Shown here: one piece after another, positions 33,033-45,694 of the stretch
Position numbering within the stretch: position 1 is the stretch's first letter
Layout: every line of letters begins with the position of its first letter
Assembly (NCBI GenBank): GCA_029721435.1
Contig: CM056578.1
Location: 13,578,313-13,642,312 of the forward strand
DNA length: 64,000 nt
DNA from: Gymnothorax reevesii
Lineage: Eukaryota; Chordata; Actinopteri; Anguilliformes; Muraenidae
Direction: 5' to 3'
The notes under the pieces: model-generated
Database searches by the model: none
Told to the model about the DNA's origin: nothing
What the model saw: only the letters and a program-made list of their open reading frames with translations
Program-made: the position numbers and the translations under genes

Positions 33033-35215
33033 CTGTGGGTGAGACATATACTCATGTTAAAGGACATAAAAAATGGGCAGTTCCAGATATGAAGTAATTA
33101 AAGGGAGGTACCAAAGCCTCCAGCCCATAATAATCACCACATTCCTCAAAAACAAATCACACGCAGTTAATGAGGCGTGCTAAGAGCATTCCTTTATCCA
33201 CATAGCTTTGTTGACAGACAATAACATGTTTGTGTTATATTCTCAACACCGCATGTCTACCAAGGGCAAAGAAACTCCCTGCCTAACCAGTAGATCAAAA
33301 GGAGCGCCATTAAGATATCTATCTTCTCCCACCCAAACATCTCAGGACTCTGATAGTTCTCAGTGCATGGACAATTAATTGCAATTCCCTCTCTATCTGG
33401 GTTTATGAGTCGAAAGAGTTTTAAAAATGCAAACAGGTTTAAACAGCACCCCTGACTTGCAGTGTATTGAACTGGGTTAATGTGAACCTGTGCAAGCATT
33501 TCATCCTGGGAAATCCCCATCTTGAGTCTATTCCACAGCAAGTTCAGGCAATTGTACATTGCAATGACCCACTTGCTTGCTATCAAACTATCATGCAAAA
33601 TGAGTGTACTGCACATACTCTGAAATATGCACAAGTACTTAGGAGAAAAAGGTTGGAAAAAAAGAGCTTTCAATATACTCAATGAAATTGGTTTGTTAGA
33701 CCATGACTGATTTAAGGAAAAGAAAATTCCTTAAATGCCATCCAAGATCAGCAAAAACAAGTGTTGCCAGTCAAAACAAACCTCACCCACCAGCACTTAT
33801 TTTAGTGCTTTTCATACTGGCTCAATTTTAGAAGTGACCGCAACGGTTTTCAACTTCTAGTCTTTTGAAAATCTGTGACCTCCAGTTTGACCTTTAGGTA
33901 AGAGGTCATGGTGTCAAATAAAATGGCCGTATAGAGGTTCGTATATGGTCAAAAGAGTAAACATCCATCTGTCTGCAACCATTTTTGAGTTATTTTAGAA
34001 AATATATTGTGTTCACCGATGACTTTGACCCCCCGACCACTATGGACACTATCGAAGCTGATCATGCAGCATATGGTTGGAAGCAGCATTGAAAGATGCA
34101 CATTTCATTTTGGTTTGAAGTTAATGTGATAAATTTGAAGGAAGTTATTGCAAAAATTGCCCGCCTACTGTGTAAATTTGAAGTGAATCAGTGCAACCGT
34201 GTACATACTAGATTGTTAACACACAGACATATAAACAACCAAACAAACAAATTGCACCGATTACAATATCTCGCCTCACTGATTCTGTCGCGGGCAAGGA
34301 AATTATTTTAGGATTGGTCATGTGATTACCATTAACTGCATGAGAAACCAACGAAGGTCCAAGCACACATGAAACTCAATGAAGCTTTAAAAATACTTCA
34401 GTCCACGTTCCACATGTGAAATAACTGTCAACCTTTTCAATCCTCCGTGCAAATAATGTTTCTGTTTCTACATGTTATAACATATATTCAATCTCCGTTG
34501 TGAAATACAGCCTACTTGCAAACACTATATGGTTGCTGGGCAATAACTTCATTGGGCGCATTGCTTGGACTGACACAGACTGGAGGCATAATGGCAGAAC
34601 ATTCTGAGAAGGATTAGCCTAAGTGCTCTTGGTCACGTTTTCAAGTTTATTCAACGTGAAGAAAATTTATGATATGAATACTGTGTCATACAGGGCTGCA
34701 GAATTAATTGTTTGTTCTATTTTTCTTGGCTTCAATCTAATTAGCTTGAAAGCAATTTTAATTAAATTTAAAATTAGTGGTGCAGTCTACAGACTCCTCC
34801 CATTGTAAAAATGAGAAAGAGCCTGGGGCAGAGGCACTCTTCCTTTCAGGGGAGGGGGAGGATATGTCATTGTCTGAAGGCATTCCAAAACATTTAGACA
34901 TGCAGGCCACTGTCTGTTTATCCAGCATTACAGCTCTTCATGACATGAGGGTCACATACCCAAAACATGCTATCAAAGGCCACTTCGAGCCGCTTAAAAA
35001 AATTGCAAAGAGAATACAGAATAGGGGGTTGGAAACATGACACACAATGCAGAATCCACAATGCAAATATTTTCAACGGAAGTAAGAACGTTTTAAAAAG
35101 GGTTGTAGTCAGGTAATGAGACTCATACTTTCTTTACACACAATCATCATTTTTATCAACCGCCCTGTAAACTATCCAAGTTTGTGAGTGTATGTGTGTT
35201 GGGGAAGGTGTGTAG
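33033..35215. other. Non-coding, presumed shroom1 5' intron or upstream DNA
   Basis: No exon is supported. About 33880-34310 resembles a decayed RTE-type retroelement tail ('gtgacctccagtttgacctt' ... 'acatataaacaaccaaacaaac' ... 'atatctcgcc'). A 141-codon minus-strand ORF at 33257-33682 has no recognised motif. Confidence 0.5.
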
Positions 35216-35505
35216 GTGGTTCTGGAGCCTATCTACGCATCCAGTGGGTGATGAGTTGGACTACACCCTGGAGAGTTCACTAGTCAGAGGGCACACACAC
35301 CATTCACTCACACACTCATAAGCGATGTCTCCAGTAATCCTAACAGGTAAGTTCTCAGACTGATGGAGGAAACCAGGTTATCCAGAGAAACCCAACATAA
35401 ACACAGAAAGGTCGGACATAATATACACTGACCCACAACGGATACAAACCCAAAACCTTCCGTCAGAAAGGCAACAGTGCTACCCAATGCAAGCGCAGCA
35501 AGTCC
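35216..35505 (+). repeat. Dispersed fish repeat ('ggaggaaacc' family), copy 1
   Basis: In order it contains ggagcctatc, accattcactcacacactc, ctgatggaggaaaccagg, and caaacccaaaaccttc. It shares this order with copies at 41668-42055, 42105-42360 and 45695-45975. The family name is not known to me with certainty. Confidence 0.65.
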
Positions 35506-36106
35506 TTGGTTGAAAAATTTGTCTTACCCCAAATCTTGAAACCAATGAAACTGTCTCAGTGCATCGGGAATACTTAGTCATTAAACAAAAAAGTAATCAA
35601 TATATGATTTGAAGGCCAAACATAGGATTGAATTGCTAGACAAGATTGTCTTCCTGCGCTTGTTTATGCGTCGTTACTGTAAACACATGCGACTGGTTGG
35701 AATGTAGTCATTGCCACACACTGGAATTGTTTATGCTATAATTACCACAAAACTATGAAATTAATGCCTGTTCTGTATACTACAGTATAGAACAAACAAT
35801 CTGAAAAGATCTCTGCATGTAGCCCTGCAACAGTGCAGTCATTCATTCATACTGCACTGAACATAAATGACAAACTATCTAATGTAGCAAGAGCCTTTCC
35901 TTTATTGCATGTTAAATTTGCAGATCTACTCCCAGACGGACTTTAGACGACAAAATGGTCCATTTATGTCTTCATTTGTGCTCTTTATCATACAAGAATC
36001 CATCTCTCTATTACAGCCCGGGGGAGACTGTGGGAGGGCATCAGGGTTAATTTATAGTGAAGAATTCACTAGCCTGTTTGGTGGGGACGTGTAGTGTTTC
36101 ATGTGC

Positions 36107-36120
36107 ACAGCAGGGGGCAG
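36107..36120 (+). promoter_or_regulatory. CTCF-like motif
   Basis: acagcagggggcag fits the CTCF core moderately well. It sits between the shroom1 large exon and its candidate upstream exon. Binding is unproven. Confidence 0.25.
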
Positions 36121-36184
36121 TACTCTAACCCAGGGACCACTCAGGGAAAGAGATGGGGAGGGATGCTTAAGGGAGCAGCGCATC

Positions 36185-36492
36185 AAACAGGAGGATTTAC
36201 AGACTCTCACATACAGACAGACACAAACATGCAAACAGTTACAGATAAATACATTTACATATGCACAACCCTTGCAGATACACACAGAGAAACACAAATG
36301 TATACACACACGCACATGCATGCACATGCTAGTGCAGACACTCACACATGCAGTTACAGATATAGACACACTCACACGCGCACACACATGCTAGCATAAA
36401 TGCACACACATGCAGTTAGAGATACACATTCACGTACACATACATCCACATGCTAGTGCAGGCACACACATGCAGTTACAGATACACACACT

Positions 36493-36526
<34 letters not shown>

Positions 36527-36980
36527 TGCAAACTCATTAACACAAGCACACATACACAATTAAATATACAAGCACGTGCTCCTACTGTACACACAATCAC
36601 AGATTTACATGTACCTGTATACACAAGCACACAAAAACACAAATATAGCTCCACTCACATACACACCCACACATGCAGTTGTACAGACACACTTCTTTGA
36701 ACTGGGAGCAGCTCAAGTGGAAGGAATAGGATGGAATGCCGAGAGAAACAATGCTAAAGTGCTCATACAAACTGACAAACAGGCAGACATGCACAAATGA
36801 ATACAGTTAGATATACACTCACCACCACGAACATAACTGCAACTAGATACACAGCCACGCAAAAACACAAATATATGCACACGGCAACACAATAATGCAC
36901 AGGAAACTCACACAAGACAAACACATTTACAGATTCAAAGAGCACACATGCACACAAACTCACACACTGACACACAACCA
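36185..36980 (+). repeat. CA-rich cryptic satellite region
   Basis: About 800 bp of CA-rich sequence with partial higher-order repetition (acacatgcagttacagatac at several places) and a pure (CA)n core at 36491-36519. Long open frames here (H/T-rich one way, C/V-rich the other) are artefacts of the dinucleotide composition. Confidence 0.85.
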
Positions 36981-37276
36981 CACATGGAAAAAAATGTAAG
37001 GATGAAATCCAGCCCACAGAGGTTTAAAAACCACACAGATTTAAAATGAATGCATTTAAAAGGTTTTTGGCCGATACGCCACAATACCACTTGAAGTGAG
37101 AAAAGTGAACCAACATCTACTCAAAGCTACTCAGCTCCACACTAGACATGAGAACAAATCTCTCAACGAAAGGAATTGCTCTGCATAAGAAAGGTAATAG
37201 TTCAAGAGTTCGACCGAAAACACCATCCGTTGTTCAAATTTAGCTCAGTTGCGCAGGCGCCAGATGGGCCCCTTAC

Positions 37277-37420
37277 CTGTGCTCCAGATAAATGTCATGC
37301 TATGAAAACGCTACCGATTTACTCCATAAAGTTGAGAAGGTGAAAAAAAAAAAAACAACAAAAACTACACCCAAAACTTTTTACGCATCAGGAAGGGAAA
37401 AGCAGTGAAGTTAAAAAAGC
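37277..37420 (-). other. Candidate shroom1 untranslated first exon (proximal)
   Basis: On the minus strand 'ggagcacag' is followed by a strong donor GTAAGG (37276-37271). The upstream 37540-37680 is CpG-containing and could be promoter. Spliced to the acceptor at 33033 it would give a 4.2-kb intron. The exon start is unknown. Confidence 0.25.
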
Positions 37421-38120
37421 CAAAAGCCTTTTTTTAAATACAGATTTACTGTAGAGAATGTTTATCCCTGTGGATCACTCCTCAGAGAGAGAGCAAGACA
37501 GAGAGAGAGAGAGTGAGAGAGAAAACTCAGTTTTGGGGAGGCGATCTTGCATGCCCGGGACATCCGCCTGGAAGACACACAAAGGAGGCAGTCGAAGGCA
37601 TATTTCACCGGCCGAACAAAAAGGGCGCGCATTCCTGCGGTCTTCAAAGAGAAAGACGGGATAAGGGGCTGGGTCTCATTCATGCACAGCTCCAGCCAAA
37701 CATACACAGGAGACCTGGGGAGGGGGTTCAGTCCCCATCATATAACACAGGACGTCCATTTCACACGTCATAAGGGCCCCCTCTTTCATGCTCTCCCCGT
37801 ACACTCAACCATGGGAACCTCCCTTTTCCCAATTCCAGCCAACAGGGGCTTTGCTGGAGTGTCTGTAACTTTCATGGTAACCAATGAAGGGGTCTCAGAG
37901 AGGTGACGGTTCATCTCTTCCCTCCACTAGGGCCATGAAATGCGCCATGAATTTTGCAGTGTCACTGGGTCATTTCATCAAACTCGGGACGTCAAATCTT
38001 AGCTTGAAAAGTGGGTCAATGAGCACTCAAGTTTTGTTTTAGTCCAGCGCTACCAGCACCCGGTTAGACTAATTTCCTAATCGCAGTCTTCGACACAAGA
38101 GGTGTTCCAGGACCACTACG

Positions 38121-38645
38121 GCACTGTGCAAATATTTTCGGCACCTTTTAAACAATTTAGTAAGAGAAAGAAGCTGCCAGAATTATGAAAAAGAAAGGTT
38201 TCATAATATTGAAAAAATATACAATAATGAGGCACATATTGCTAAAACCTAAATCAAATCAATATTTGGTATGTCAAACCATTTAGCTAAAAATTAAGTA
38301 CACTGTCCAGTAGTTCAAAGTTGATTGGCTTTTTGCTTGTCGCTATATTGCAGAACTTGTTATAGTCCATCTGCAGACTGTCTCACTTGCTTCTGTCACT
38401 CCATGTGATCCCAGACAGCCATGATGACGCTGAGATCAGTGCTTTGTCCAGCCTATTATATCTATATCAACTGTCTTTCATGAAATGCAAACATAACCAG
38501 AAAAATTATTTTTTAAATTAATATTTGGTATCTCAAAGTTGCATTTTATCTTCAGCAACACTGATGTAGAAAACAACAAATAAACTACATCTAAGACCAA
38601 ACTCAAAGAAGAAAATGGATGGTGCCTAAAACTTCTGCACAGTGC
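38121..38645. mobile_element. Tc1/mariner-type MITE
   Basis: A 525-bp element with termini gcactgtgcaaatattttcgg and, inverted, cctaaaacttctgcacagtgc, of the type common in fish Tc1/mariner derivatives. There is no transposase coding. A TA lies within a few bases of each end, but I could not fix the exact duplication. Confidence 0.75.
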
Positions 38646-40449
38646 TGTACATCGCCCGATTCCACCTCATGAGCTCCTAATTGAAAACCCAAAAATGTTA
38701 CGTTCAATCAAATTTTGCTGGTCTGAGGCAAATAACCTGCCGCCACCATTTGGATTCAGTTGGATAACAGGTTTTTTTATTTTTTCCAGGTTGCTTCTGC
38801 CATATTGTCCCTTAATCCCTTCCAGTAAACCAAGTACGAGCTAGCACACGCTGAACCCTCGTCAAACAAAACTGTCGTGACCTGAATCCATAAGGTTCTG
38901 ACTTTACTCAACATCATTTTCACTCAGGTGTCTGTTACATAGCAGTCCAGGTATTTACGCCATTTCTCCTCTTTGTAATGGCTTTGTCTGACACATTTCA
39001 AAACAAGACACTTCATCAATGCTCCCCGAAGCCTGGAGGCTGAATGCTAAGGCCGCGCTCCTGAAACAATGCGCGTAGAATGCTCTGCACGTAGGTGGGG
39101 TCTGTGCGTTTTGTTTCTCTGAAAAACACTTTGTCTCGGTTCAGACCGGGGTCACGTTTCGACTCGGCTGTTCGGCCTTCGTCTGTCAGCCCCACCTGTC
39201 AGTAGTGAACGACAGGAACTATTAAAACCCCAGCCATTGACACACCCATCGAGGAGCAGCAGAACCAGCCAGGGGTGCTAATCTCACCCCTTGGTGCAGC
39301 AACACACCCACAGCTGTGGGAGGCTGCAAGAAATGCCAATGCCTCGGATTCTCAACCTTATCCAAGCAACCTTATCACTTTAACCAAGCAGTGAGACACC
39401 TGATACTGCTCCCAGAGACCTTCAGCAAAGGCCTCTCAGGTTTATTATTAGAATCAGGAGTGCGACTACACGAGTGGAACAAAAGCCCGGACCTACACCA
39501 GCCCATTCCGGATGAAGTTGATGAGGACATCACAATCTCTGAGGGCTAGAACTGCTGATGTTCCAGGCAGCCTCCCTTTACTTGGAACTTGTGTGTGAAG
39601 AAAGTCTGGCCAATCAGAAGCAATAGTTGTTTAATTAATAACTGGGGGAAAAAAAAAAAAAGCCAGTGCTGGATTTGTACAGTTACAATTATGCATTGAA
39701 ATGCAGTGTCTATTTTATTCGATTTAACGCTGACACGACTCACAGAGATCCCTCCTCCAACTGCCTCTGAGAAAAAACACATTAAAGGGGGGCCGGGGCA
39801 GCGAGACATCCGGAACTTTCTCTGCATGGCAACAGGATGGACGGGATCAACTATGGGTGAAGCATCCAACATCCCAGAGTACCTCCAGAGAGAGAGAGAG
39901 AGAGAGAGTGCACGAGAGAGAGGATGAGATGGCGATTGCAGGAGGGGGAGAGGCATGCCATTGTTTGAAAAAAATCCAAAGTTGCCGAAGTTCGAGCACT
40001 ATACCAAAGGAGCTTTTTAAATCACAAGATGGAGCAGGAATTCTTCCAGCACCCAAGGGCTTTTTCCAACCCCCCCCCCAACAAAATGCGACTGACGCCC
40101 ACATATTGCCACGAGACTCAGGCCACGGAAGAGTTCGGCTCTCATCAATGTGTTTAAAATGCAGCTGATGTCATAACAGGGCTTTAAACACATTACCGCT
40201 GGATCAGGAGATGTAGCAGAGTGAGAGCAAAGGTGGGTTTCAGAGCTTGTGGAAAAATGGATTTAGCAAATCGCCTGACAACAGACACACACAGCTGTCC
40301 AAACTGCCCAAACAGCAGTAGTTATGGTAGAGGTCATGAGATCTAGCTCTCAAATTTAAATCCAGCCCAGGATTAACTGATCAGTTACTGCGATTGGTTT
40401 GCAGCCTGTCTTCACATCTGATTCCCAGGTAAAGGAAACGTGGCAGTTC
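38646..40449. other. Non-coding, nothing recognised beyond simple repeats
   Basis: No exon support. A (GA)n tract lies at 39889-39910 and poly-C at 40071-40079. Confidence 0.55.
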
Positions 40450-40596
40450 TCTGCCATCACAGTTCAGAAGAGTAGTTGTGTGCACATCTCATACCAGGTA
40501 GGCCCGGTGCTGGATTCACAAATAAGTCAAGCAAAGAAAGTAAAAAAATCCGCACACTGGATTAAAGCTCCCAAACCTTTATTGAAGCGAAGCAAC

Positions 40597-40625
40597 GTTT
40601 CGACCACTCACAGGGTCTTCATCAG
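40597..40625 (-). ncRNA. Hammerhead-like core, minus-strand copy
   Basis: Mirror image of the plus-strand motif: CTGATGA at 40625-40619, stem II, then GAAAC ending at 40597. The caveat is the same: an extra A after CTGATGA, and no convincing helix III or cleavage site. Confidence 0.35.
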
Positions 40626-40645
40626 GCAAAATTATGATATTTTGC

Positions 40646-40674
40646 CTGATGAAGACCCTGTGAGTGGTCGAAAC
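40646..40674 (+). ncRNA. Hammerhead-like core, plus-strand copy
   Basis: CTGATGA 40646-40652, an extra A, stem II GACC 40654-40657 pairing with GGTC 40666-40669 around an 8-nt loop, then GAAAC 40670-40674. This is the conserved core order of a type I hammerhead. Helix III and the NUH cleavage triplet could not be assigned, so it may be degenerate. Confidence 0.4.
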
Positions 40675-40752
40675 GTTGCTTCGCTTCAATAAAGGCTTGG
40701 GAGCTTTAATCCAGTGTGCGGATTTTTTTACTTTCTTTGCTCTGCCATCACA

Positions 40753-41667
40753 ATCCCAGGATTCAAGGATAATATGTCACGCTCCCAGCTGCATGGCACT
40801 GAGAGCACGGGAACTCATAAGAGGTGATCATGAAGGCAACTTTAGCTCTTTGAAGTGAAAGATCACTAAAGAGCGACTGGAATGTAATTACCTGAACATT
40901 CCTGCGCTGATGTAACAAAAGCAGTCGAGTTCTACAACACCGGCAGGAAATTTTAAAGAGAATAAAAAAACATTTCAAAAAAATTTCAAGCATTGTGGCC
41001 GACAGAAAAAAATCTGCTCAAAGATTCCAGTGCCTATGAGTGCGAGGCTGATGATGCAGATTACATTCATTCCTTTAGGACTAAAGCTGACCGGCACCTG
41101 CACCAGTTTCATGCCTGACCCAGACGCTGGGGTGGAATTGAGGGCAAATGCCTGACCCACCTGAGAGTCAGGAATTAATTAGTTAGACGATTTTAAGTGG
41201 TGCTGACCTGAAGTGATAAAGTTTGTCCCACAAACACACATACTCACAGAAACGAACACACACAATAAAGTCATGTTTCTCCTCCTATTCTGCCGCACTC
41301 ATCAAAATCCATCGCATTCAAATGTTTCAACCAGCACATGAGGCATTGTCAATGCAGACAGCCTATACAATCACATTCCTTCTTTGCTTTATAGTAAACA
41401 AATTAATTACGAATGTAACTCCCCGCCCATCTACTGGCACGATGACGGCATAATCTGCTCAGATGCCATTGAGAAACACGGCAGCAAACGCATTTCACTA
41501 GGTTTGAAATCTACAGCTGGTTAGTGGTTTGAAGACATCAACTGAAATAGAATGCTCTATGCCATAAGACCTGCCTACACATCGACAAGCTTTAGAAATC
41601 TCGTAATACTTCTAAAAAAAAAGCTTTCAGATGATACTGCAGTCACATTCTGATCCCGACACTAGTA
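40753..41667. other. Non-coding, nothing recognised
   Basis: AT-rich sequence without exon or repeat-family support. Confidence 0.55.
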
Positions 41668-42055
41668 TAATAATAATAATAAATCAATTTTATATAGCGC
41701 TTTTCTGCTTTCTGGGCACTCAAAGACGCTTCACAATGGATACATTATTCATTCACTCACACATTCACACTGTGATGGTGGAAAACTACGTTTTTGTAGC
41801 CACAGCTGCCCTGGGGCAGACTGACGGAAGCGTGGCTGCCAGTATGCGCCTACGACCCCTCCGACCAACACCAAACATTCACACACAGCCATACAGGAGT
41901 GTTGCTATATTGCATGGGGGAAACCTGAGTACACGGAGAAAATCCACGCCAACACGGGGAGAACATGCAAACTCCACACAGAAATTCGAACCCACAACCT
42001 TCTTGCGGTGAGGCAGTAGTGCTAACCACTCTGCCACTGTGCCACCATGCTCTAG
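41668..42055 (+). repeat. Dispersed fish repeat ('ggaggaaacc' family), copy 2
   Basis: Starts at aataataaatcaattttatatagcgc and runs through cacggggagaacatgcaaac, tcgaacccacaaccttcttgc and gtgctaaccactctgcc. It is the best preserved of the four copies at its 3' part. Confidence 0.7.
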
Positions 42056-42104
42056 AGAAGAGAGGGAGAGAGTAGACCCTCTGTGATCTATACCACTTCC
42101 TCTT

Positions 42105-42360
42105 TAAGCGGGTCACAGGGAAGCCAAAACCTATCCCAGTTGACTATGGGCAAAAGGTAGGGACCCACCCTGGGCACCTCGCCAATCCATCGCAGAGCAG
42201 ACAGACACACTATTGACATAACATTCACTCTCATATTCATACCTACGGGCAACTTAGAGTCTTCAATAAGCCAAGCTTGCTTGTCTTCAGACTGTGGGAG
42301 GAAACCAGAGTACCTGAAGGAAACCAACAAGAATGCAAACTCCACAGAGAAAGGCCCCTG
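42105..42360 (+). repeat. Dispersed fish repeat ('ggaggaaacc' family), copy 3
   Basis: Contains aacctatcccagttgactat, gccaatccatcgcagagc, gactgtgggaggaaaccaga and atgcaaactccacagag. It follows copy 2 in the same orientation about 50 bp away. Confidence 0.7.
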
Positions 42361-42389
42361 GCCAGATTGTCAGAGAAGGATATAAATAT

Positions 42390-42480
42390 AGAGGAAGGAG
42401 AGAGAGAGAGAGAGAGGGGGAGGAAATAGAGAAGGTGACAAACAGAGAGAGGAGAGAAAGTGAGAGAGAGACACACAGAC
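42390..42480. repeat. (GA)n-rich tract
   Basis: GA-rich low complexity with a pure run at 42396-42417. A second pure GA run lies at 42773-42797. Confidence 0.9.
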
Positions 42481-42809
42481 ACATAAAAACAGAGACAGGA
42501 GGAGGCCCTCAGAGGCCAGCTGAGAGCTGGTATGTGGAATGTGGACTCTGGCATCCTCACAGCACACAGTGACCGAGCTGTTCCCCGAATACCCCAGGGA
42601 GAACACACTACTGCCCATGAAGTGGACCTATTGCCCAACGAAGGCAATATACACACATTTCTCAATCACATTTTTACTGTAGTCTTGCTAAATAATACAG
42701 AAATATTGACAGCTAAATGAGATATCCAGTCCCGTAACGAGGTCTGCCAAGCTCAGAGGCTTATTTTCAAGCTGAGAGAGAGAGAGAGAGAGAGAGATTA
42801 AAGTGTCAT

Positions 42810-43450
42810 AATCAGACTGTAGAGCTTGATAAAATAGATTTTTTTGATAAGTGGATGTGCTCCTCAAAAGGAGAGGGAAAACAGCCACATATTTGTGTTG
42901 GACTAATGGGCATTAACCCTATAAAGGCTGGTTTCCCTCCCAGCAGTAAAACCAGCGGAGCAAACTGTACATGTAACGGCATTAGCACAAGCAAATGTTT
43001 AACTTGTTGAAGACATCGAAACCTTCAAGCAACAAAAGACTGCGTAATAAAAAAGAACTACCAGAGTGTTAAGCATTTGTACAGCTGGCAACGCTGCTGC
43101 TGGGTAAAAAATTAACCTGTGAGGCCTAATGTTCCACAGCAGTTGTGTCAGTCAATAAAAAAAGGCCCTCAAAGAGATTATTACTTATTGCAATATGCGG
43201 ATAACTGTGCCTATTGACATTTCACATTAAATTATGGACCAAATTGTAAATATAATCATGCAGTCAAACAAGATGAACAGTGGCGTATCACCTGTTCAGC
43301 TTGGCCCCGATGACTTGAAAGTTTAGCTAAAGTTAAGTCACTCCCAGTATGACTGATTTAAATGGAAGTACAGCCACATTTTCCATACCAGTGCAACCAG
43401 TGTACAGAGCTGCAAATCAAAGAACTACACTGTGTCTGACTTCAGGACTA
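42810..43450. other. Non-coding, nothing recognised
   Basis: AT-rich; no exon or repeat-family support. Confidence 0.5.
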
Positions 43451-43459
43451 TAAAAAAAT

Positions 43460-44225
43460 AAAAGGCAAGAATCAGAGCTCTTTCATGCTTTAAAAATCTT
43501 ATTACTTTCTTGTTGGTCGTCCCTAGTCCTGCCACTGTCTTGTTTCTTCAGTGTTTGTATGAGTTTTATTTTCTGTTATCTATGCCTGTCTGTTTCAGGT
43601 AATTAATTAATTACCCAGGAACTCGTTTTCATTTCCTGCTGTTTTCCCCTCCCAGCCTGTTTCTGCTCTACAGCCTGTTGTTTGTCGTCTTCTCTCATCC
43701 CATCTGTCCATCGTCTGACTCCATCTCCCATCTCCATGTGTTCGAGCCACTTTCCCCGTCCATCTCTCGCGTCTCCCGTCTCCCTGACGGTTTCATCGAT
43801 TGTTTCCATCGCCTTGAGTCTCGCTCCTCCCTCACCACATTCCCCCAGCCCCTCTCCTCACCTGATTCTCCTCTCGTCTGTGGGCCCTCATGTCAGTGCT
43901 CCCCTGTGTCTCAGTGTTCCTTGTGAGTGTCAGTGTTCTTTCTGCTTCCTTATGGTTATGAGCCTTTTGTCTGGCTTACCTGTGTCTTTCACCTGTTCTT
44001 TTTCTACCACCAGTTTTTTTTAATTCCCCTTTTTGTTTTGTTTCTCCGGCCTGCATTCCACGTTTGGCCGGTTTTCAATACCTCTTGAATTCTTATTCTG
44101 AGCCACGTTTCTCCCACCCGCAGCTCTCGCCACTGCCCGTTTCCTTCAATTTGCTTAAATAAATTTAGGTTTATTCAACTTTTTGCATCTGCACTTGGGT
44201 CCTTATCACCTGGAGTGTCAGTTTT
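43460..44225 (+). mobile_element. Possible LTR-retrotransposon-derived repeat
   Basis: Pyrimidine-rich sequence ending in aataaatttaggtttattc and then ttttgcatctgcacttgggt, a phrase that recurs in fish LTR and LTR-like repeats. No coding domains or paired LTR are present in the window. Low confidence, from memory of the motif only. Confidence 0.3.
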
Positions 44226-45694
44226 GAATAAAAAAGACAGAGGTATAGCAAGGGAGCAGATATGGCCATCTATCTCTCATCTGACCCGCATCATCCTTGT
44301 GAGGGCAGTGACGGGGTGGGGGGGGGGGTTGGACTACATCCCAGAATGCAGCAGATGATCAGCAGGAATACAGGGGGCAGTGCTTTGACATAGGGAGAGC
44401 AGACAAAAAAAAAAAAAAAGTCTACAGGAACAACCCCTCCTCCCTACTCTGCCAAAACCAACAAACCTACAGCAGCGTCCATTATAAAACTGACAGAGAC
44501 ACAATTTCAAAAAGCTGAATTCCTACACTGTTCGCATCAGACGGGTATAAATATTTCTATTCAAGTGCAGACAGTCACAAACCGTAGAGGAATTACCGTC
44601 CTTTAAAATTGCGTAACTATTCAAATACTTTGAGCTTACTGCATGTACATCACAACATGTTCCCTATGCATTCAGAAACACACCTGATATAACCATAACA
44701 TGATCCTGACCGCACCTAGTGTACAGTGCTGTTGCCTGACTTAATACCTGAGGAATGCGGTAATAAGAGGTCATGGGAGGAAGAGAAAGAAAAGATTAAA
44801 CGACAAGAGGAAGAGGCAAACAGCCTGACCCGCATCCTGCCTCCTGTTCAGCAGCCCCCCCCCCCTTACTCCCCCATTTTAACTTTCTAATGAGAATTAA
44901 CATTTTTTGTTTCTTTCAAGTGGAATTGCCTTATTTTCAGTTCCTGTTTGCATGACAAGGAAATGTTCTACCCCTGCTGGCAAATCTTTAAATTACCAAT
45001 GCTATCTCACCTCAGTGGAAATCTCTCTCTCTCTCTCTCTCATATTATGATTTTTAAGTCTAAATAGAAGAGTGAGATAGGCCACTTTTCGAGACTAACA
45101 TATAATTTTTGCAGTATAAGCTGGTGTCACCACCTACTTCCACGCTGAGAAAGCAGCTGTGCAACCCCCCTGTCTTTGGAAGATCATCTGTGCCTGAATA
45201 CAGTCTTTTCCAGATACCCCCAATGATTGAAATGATTTGCACACTAAAAGGTGAGTTGATGCGTGGGACTGAGCTGGTCCTCCAGGTGCCCGGACCCGGG
45301 GGCCTTCCTGATCGACTGCCATAGCGTACTCCGTTTAATTACTGACGCCCGTCTCCTTTAGCATCCACCAAGGGGACACTGGGTTTAACTGGACTCAAAA
45401 CTACATTTTCCAGCAGGACACGAGTGCCTCAGAGGGCAATGGTGAATACAGTGGTATAGTCCTCATCGTGGACAATGTCAGCAGCAGCAGCAGCAGCTGT
45501 GCCAGTCATGTTAATGTGTCATTTCAGGCTGTGTAATTTCAGTCACACTGCTCAACAGTGTTGCTGTTGCAATGTAATGACATGTCCCGCAGTCTGCTGT
45601 CCAATGCTGAATTTTCTCTGACTTACAGTGCCACAGGCAAGGCAATATCACCGAGCCACGAGCCACGAGCCACCATTCATCTGAGCCACGTTTT
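44226..45694. other. Non-coding with homopolymer and CT runs
   Basis: No exon support. Runs: poly-G near 44317-44330, poly-A 44405-44419, poly-C 44855-44865, (CT)n 45021-45040. Confidence 0.55.

Larger units (their letters stand above)
40462..40740. mobile_element. Penelope-like remnant: inverted dimer with hammerhead-like cores
   Basis: 40531-40740 is a 210-bp near-perfect palindrome (centre about 40635). Each arm carries CTGATGA, a 4-bp stem (GACC/GGTC) and GAAAC, resembling the hammerhead ribozyme core found in Penelope-like elements, followed by a polyadenylation-like caataaag. The 279-bp block 40462-40740 is flanked by a 12-bp direct repeat TCTGCCATCACA (40450-40461 and 40741-40752), consistent with a target-site duplication. 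There is no reverse transcriptase here. Confidence 0.55.

Noticed and set aside
33257..33682. 141-codon minus-strand ORF upstream of shroom1; considered as a PDZ-encoding or extra 5' exon
   Set aside because: No PDZ motif (GLGF-type loop) is present, and the family member is PDZ-less.
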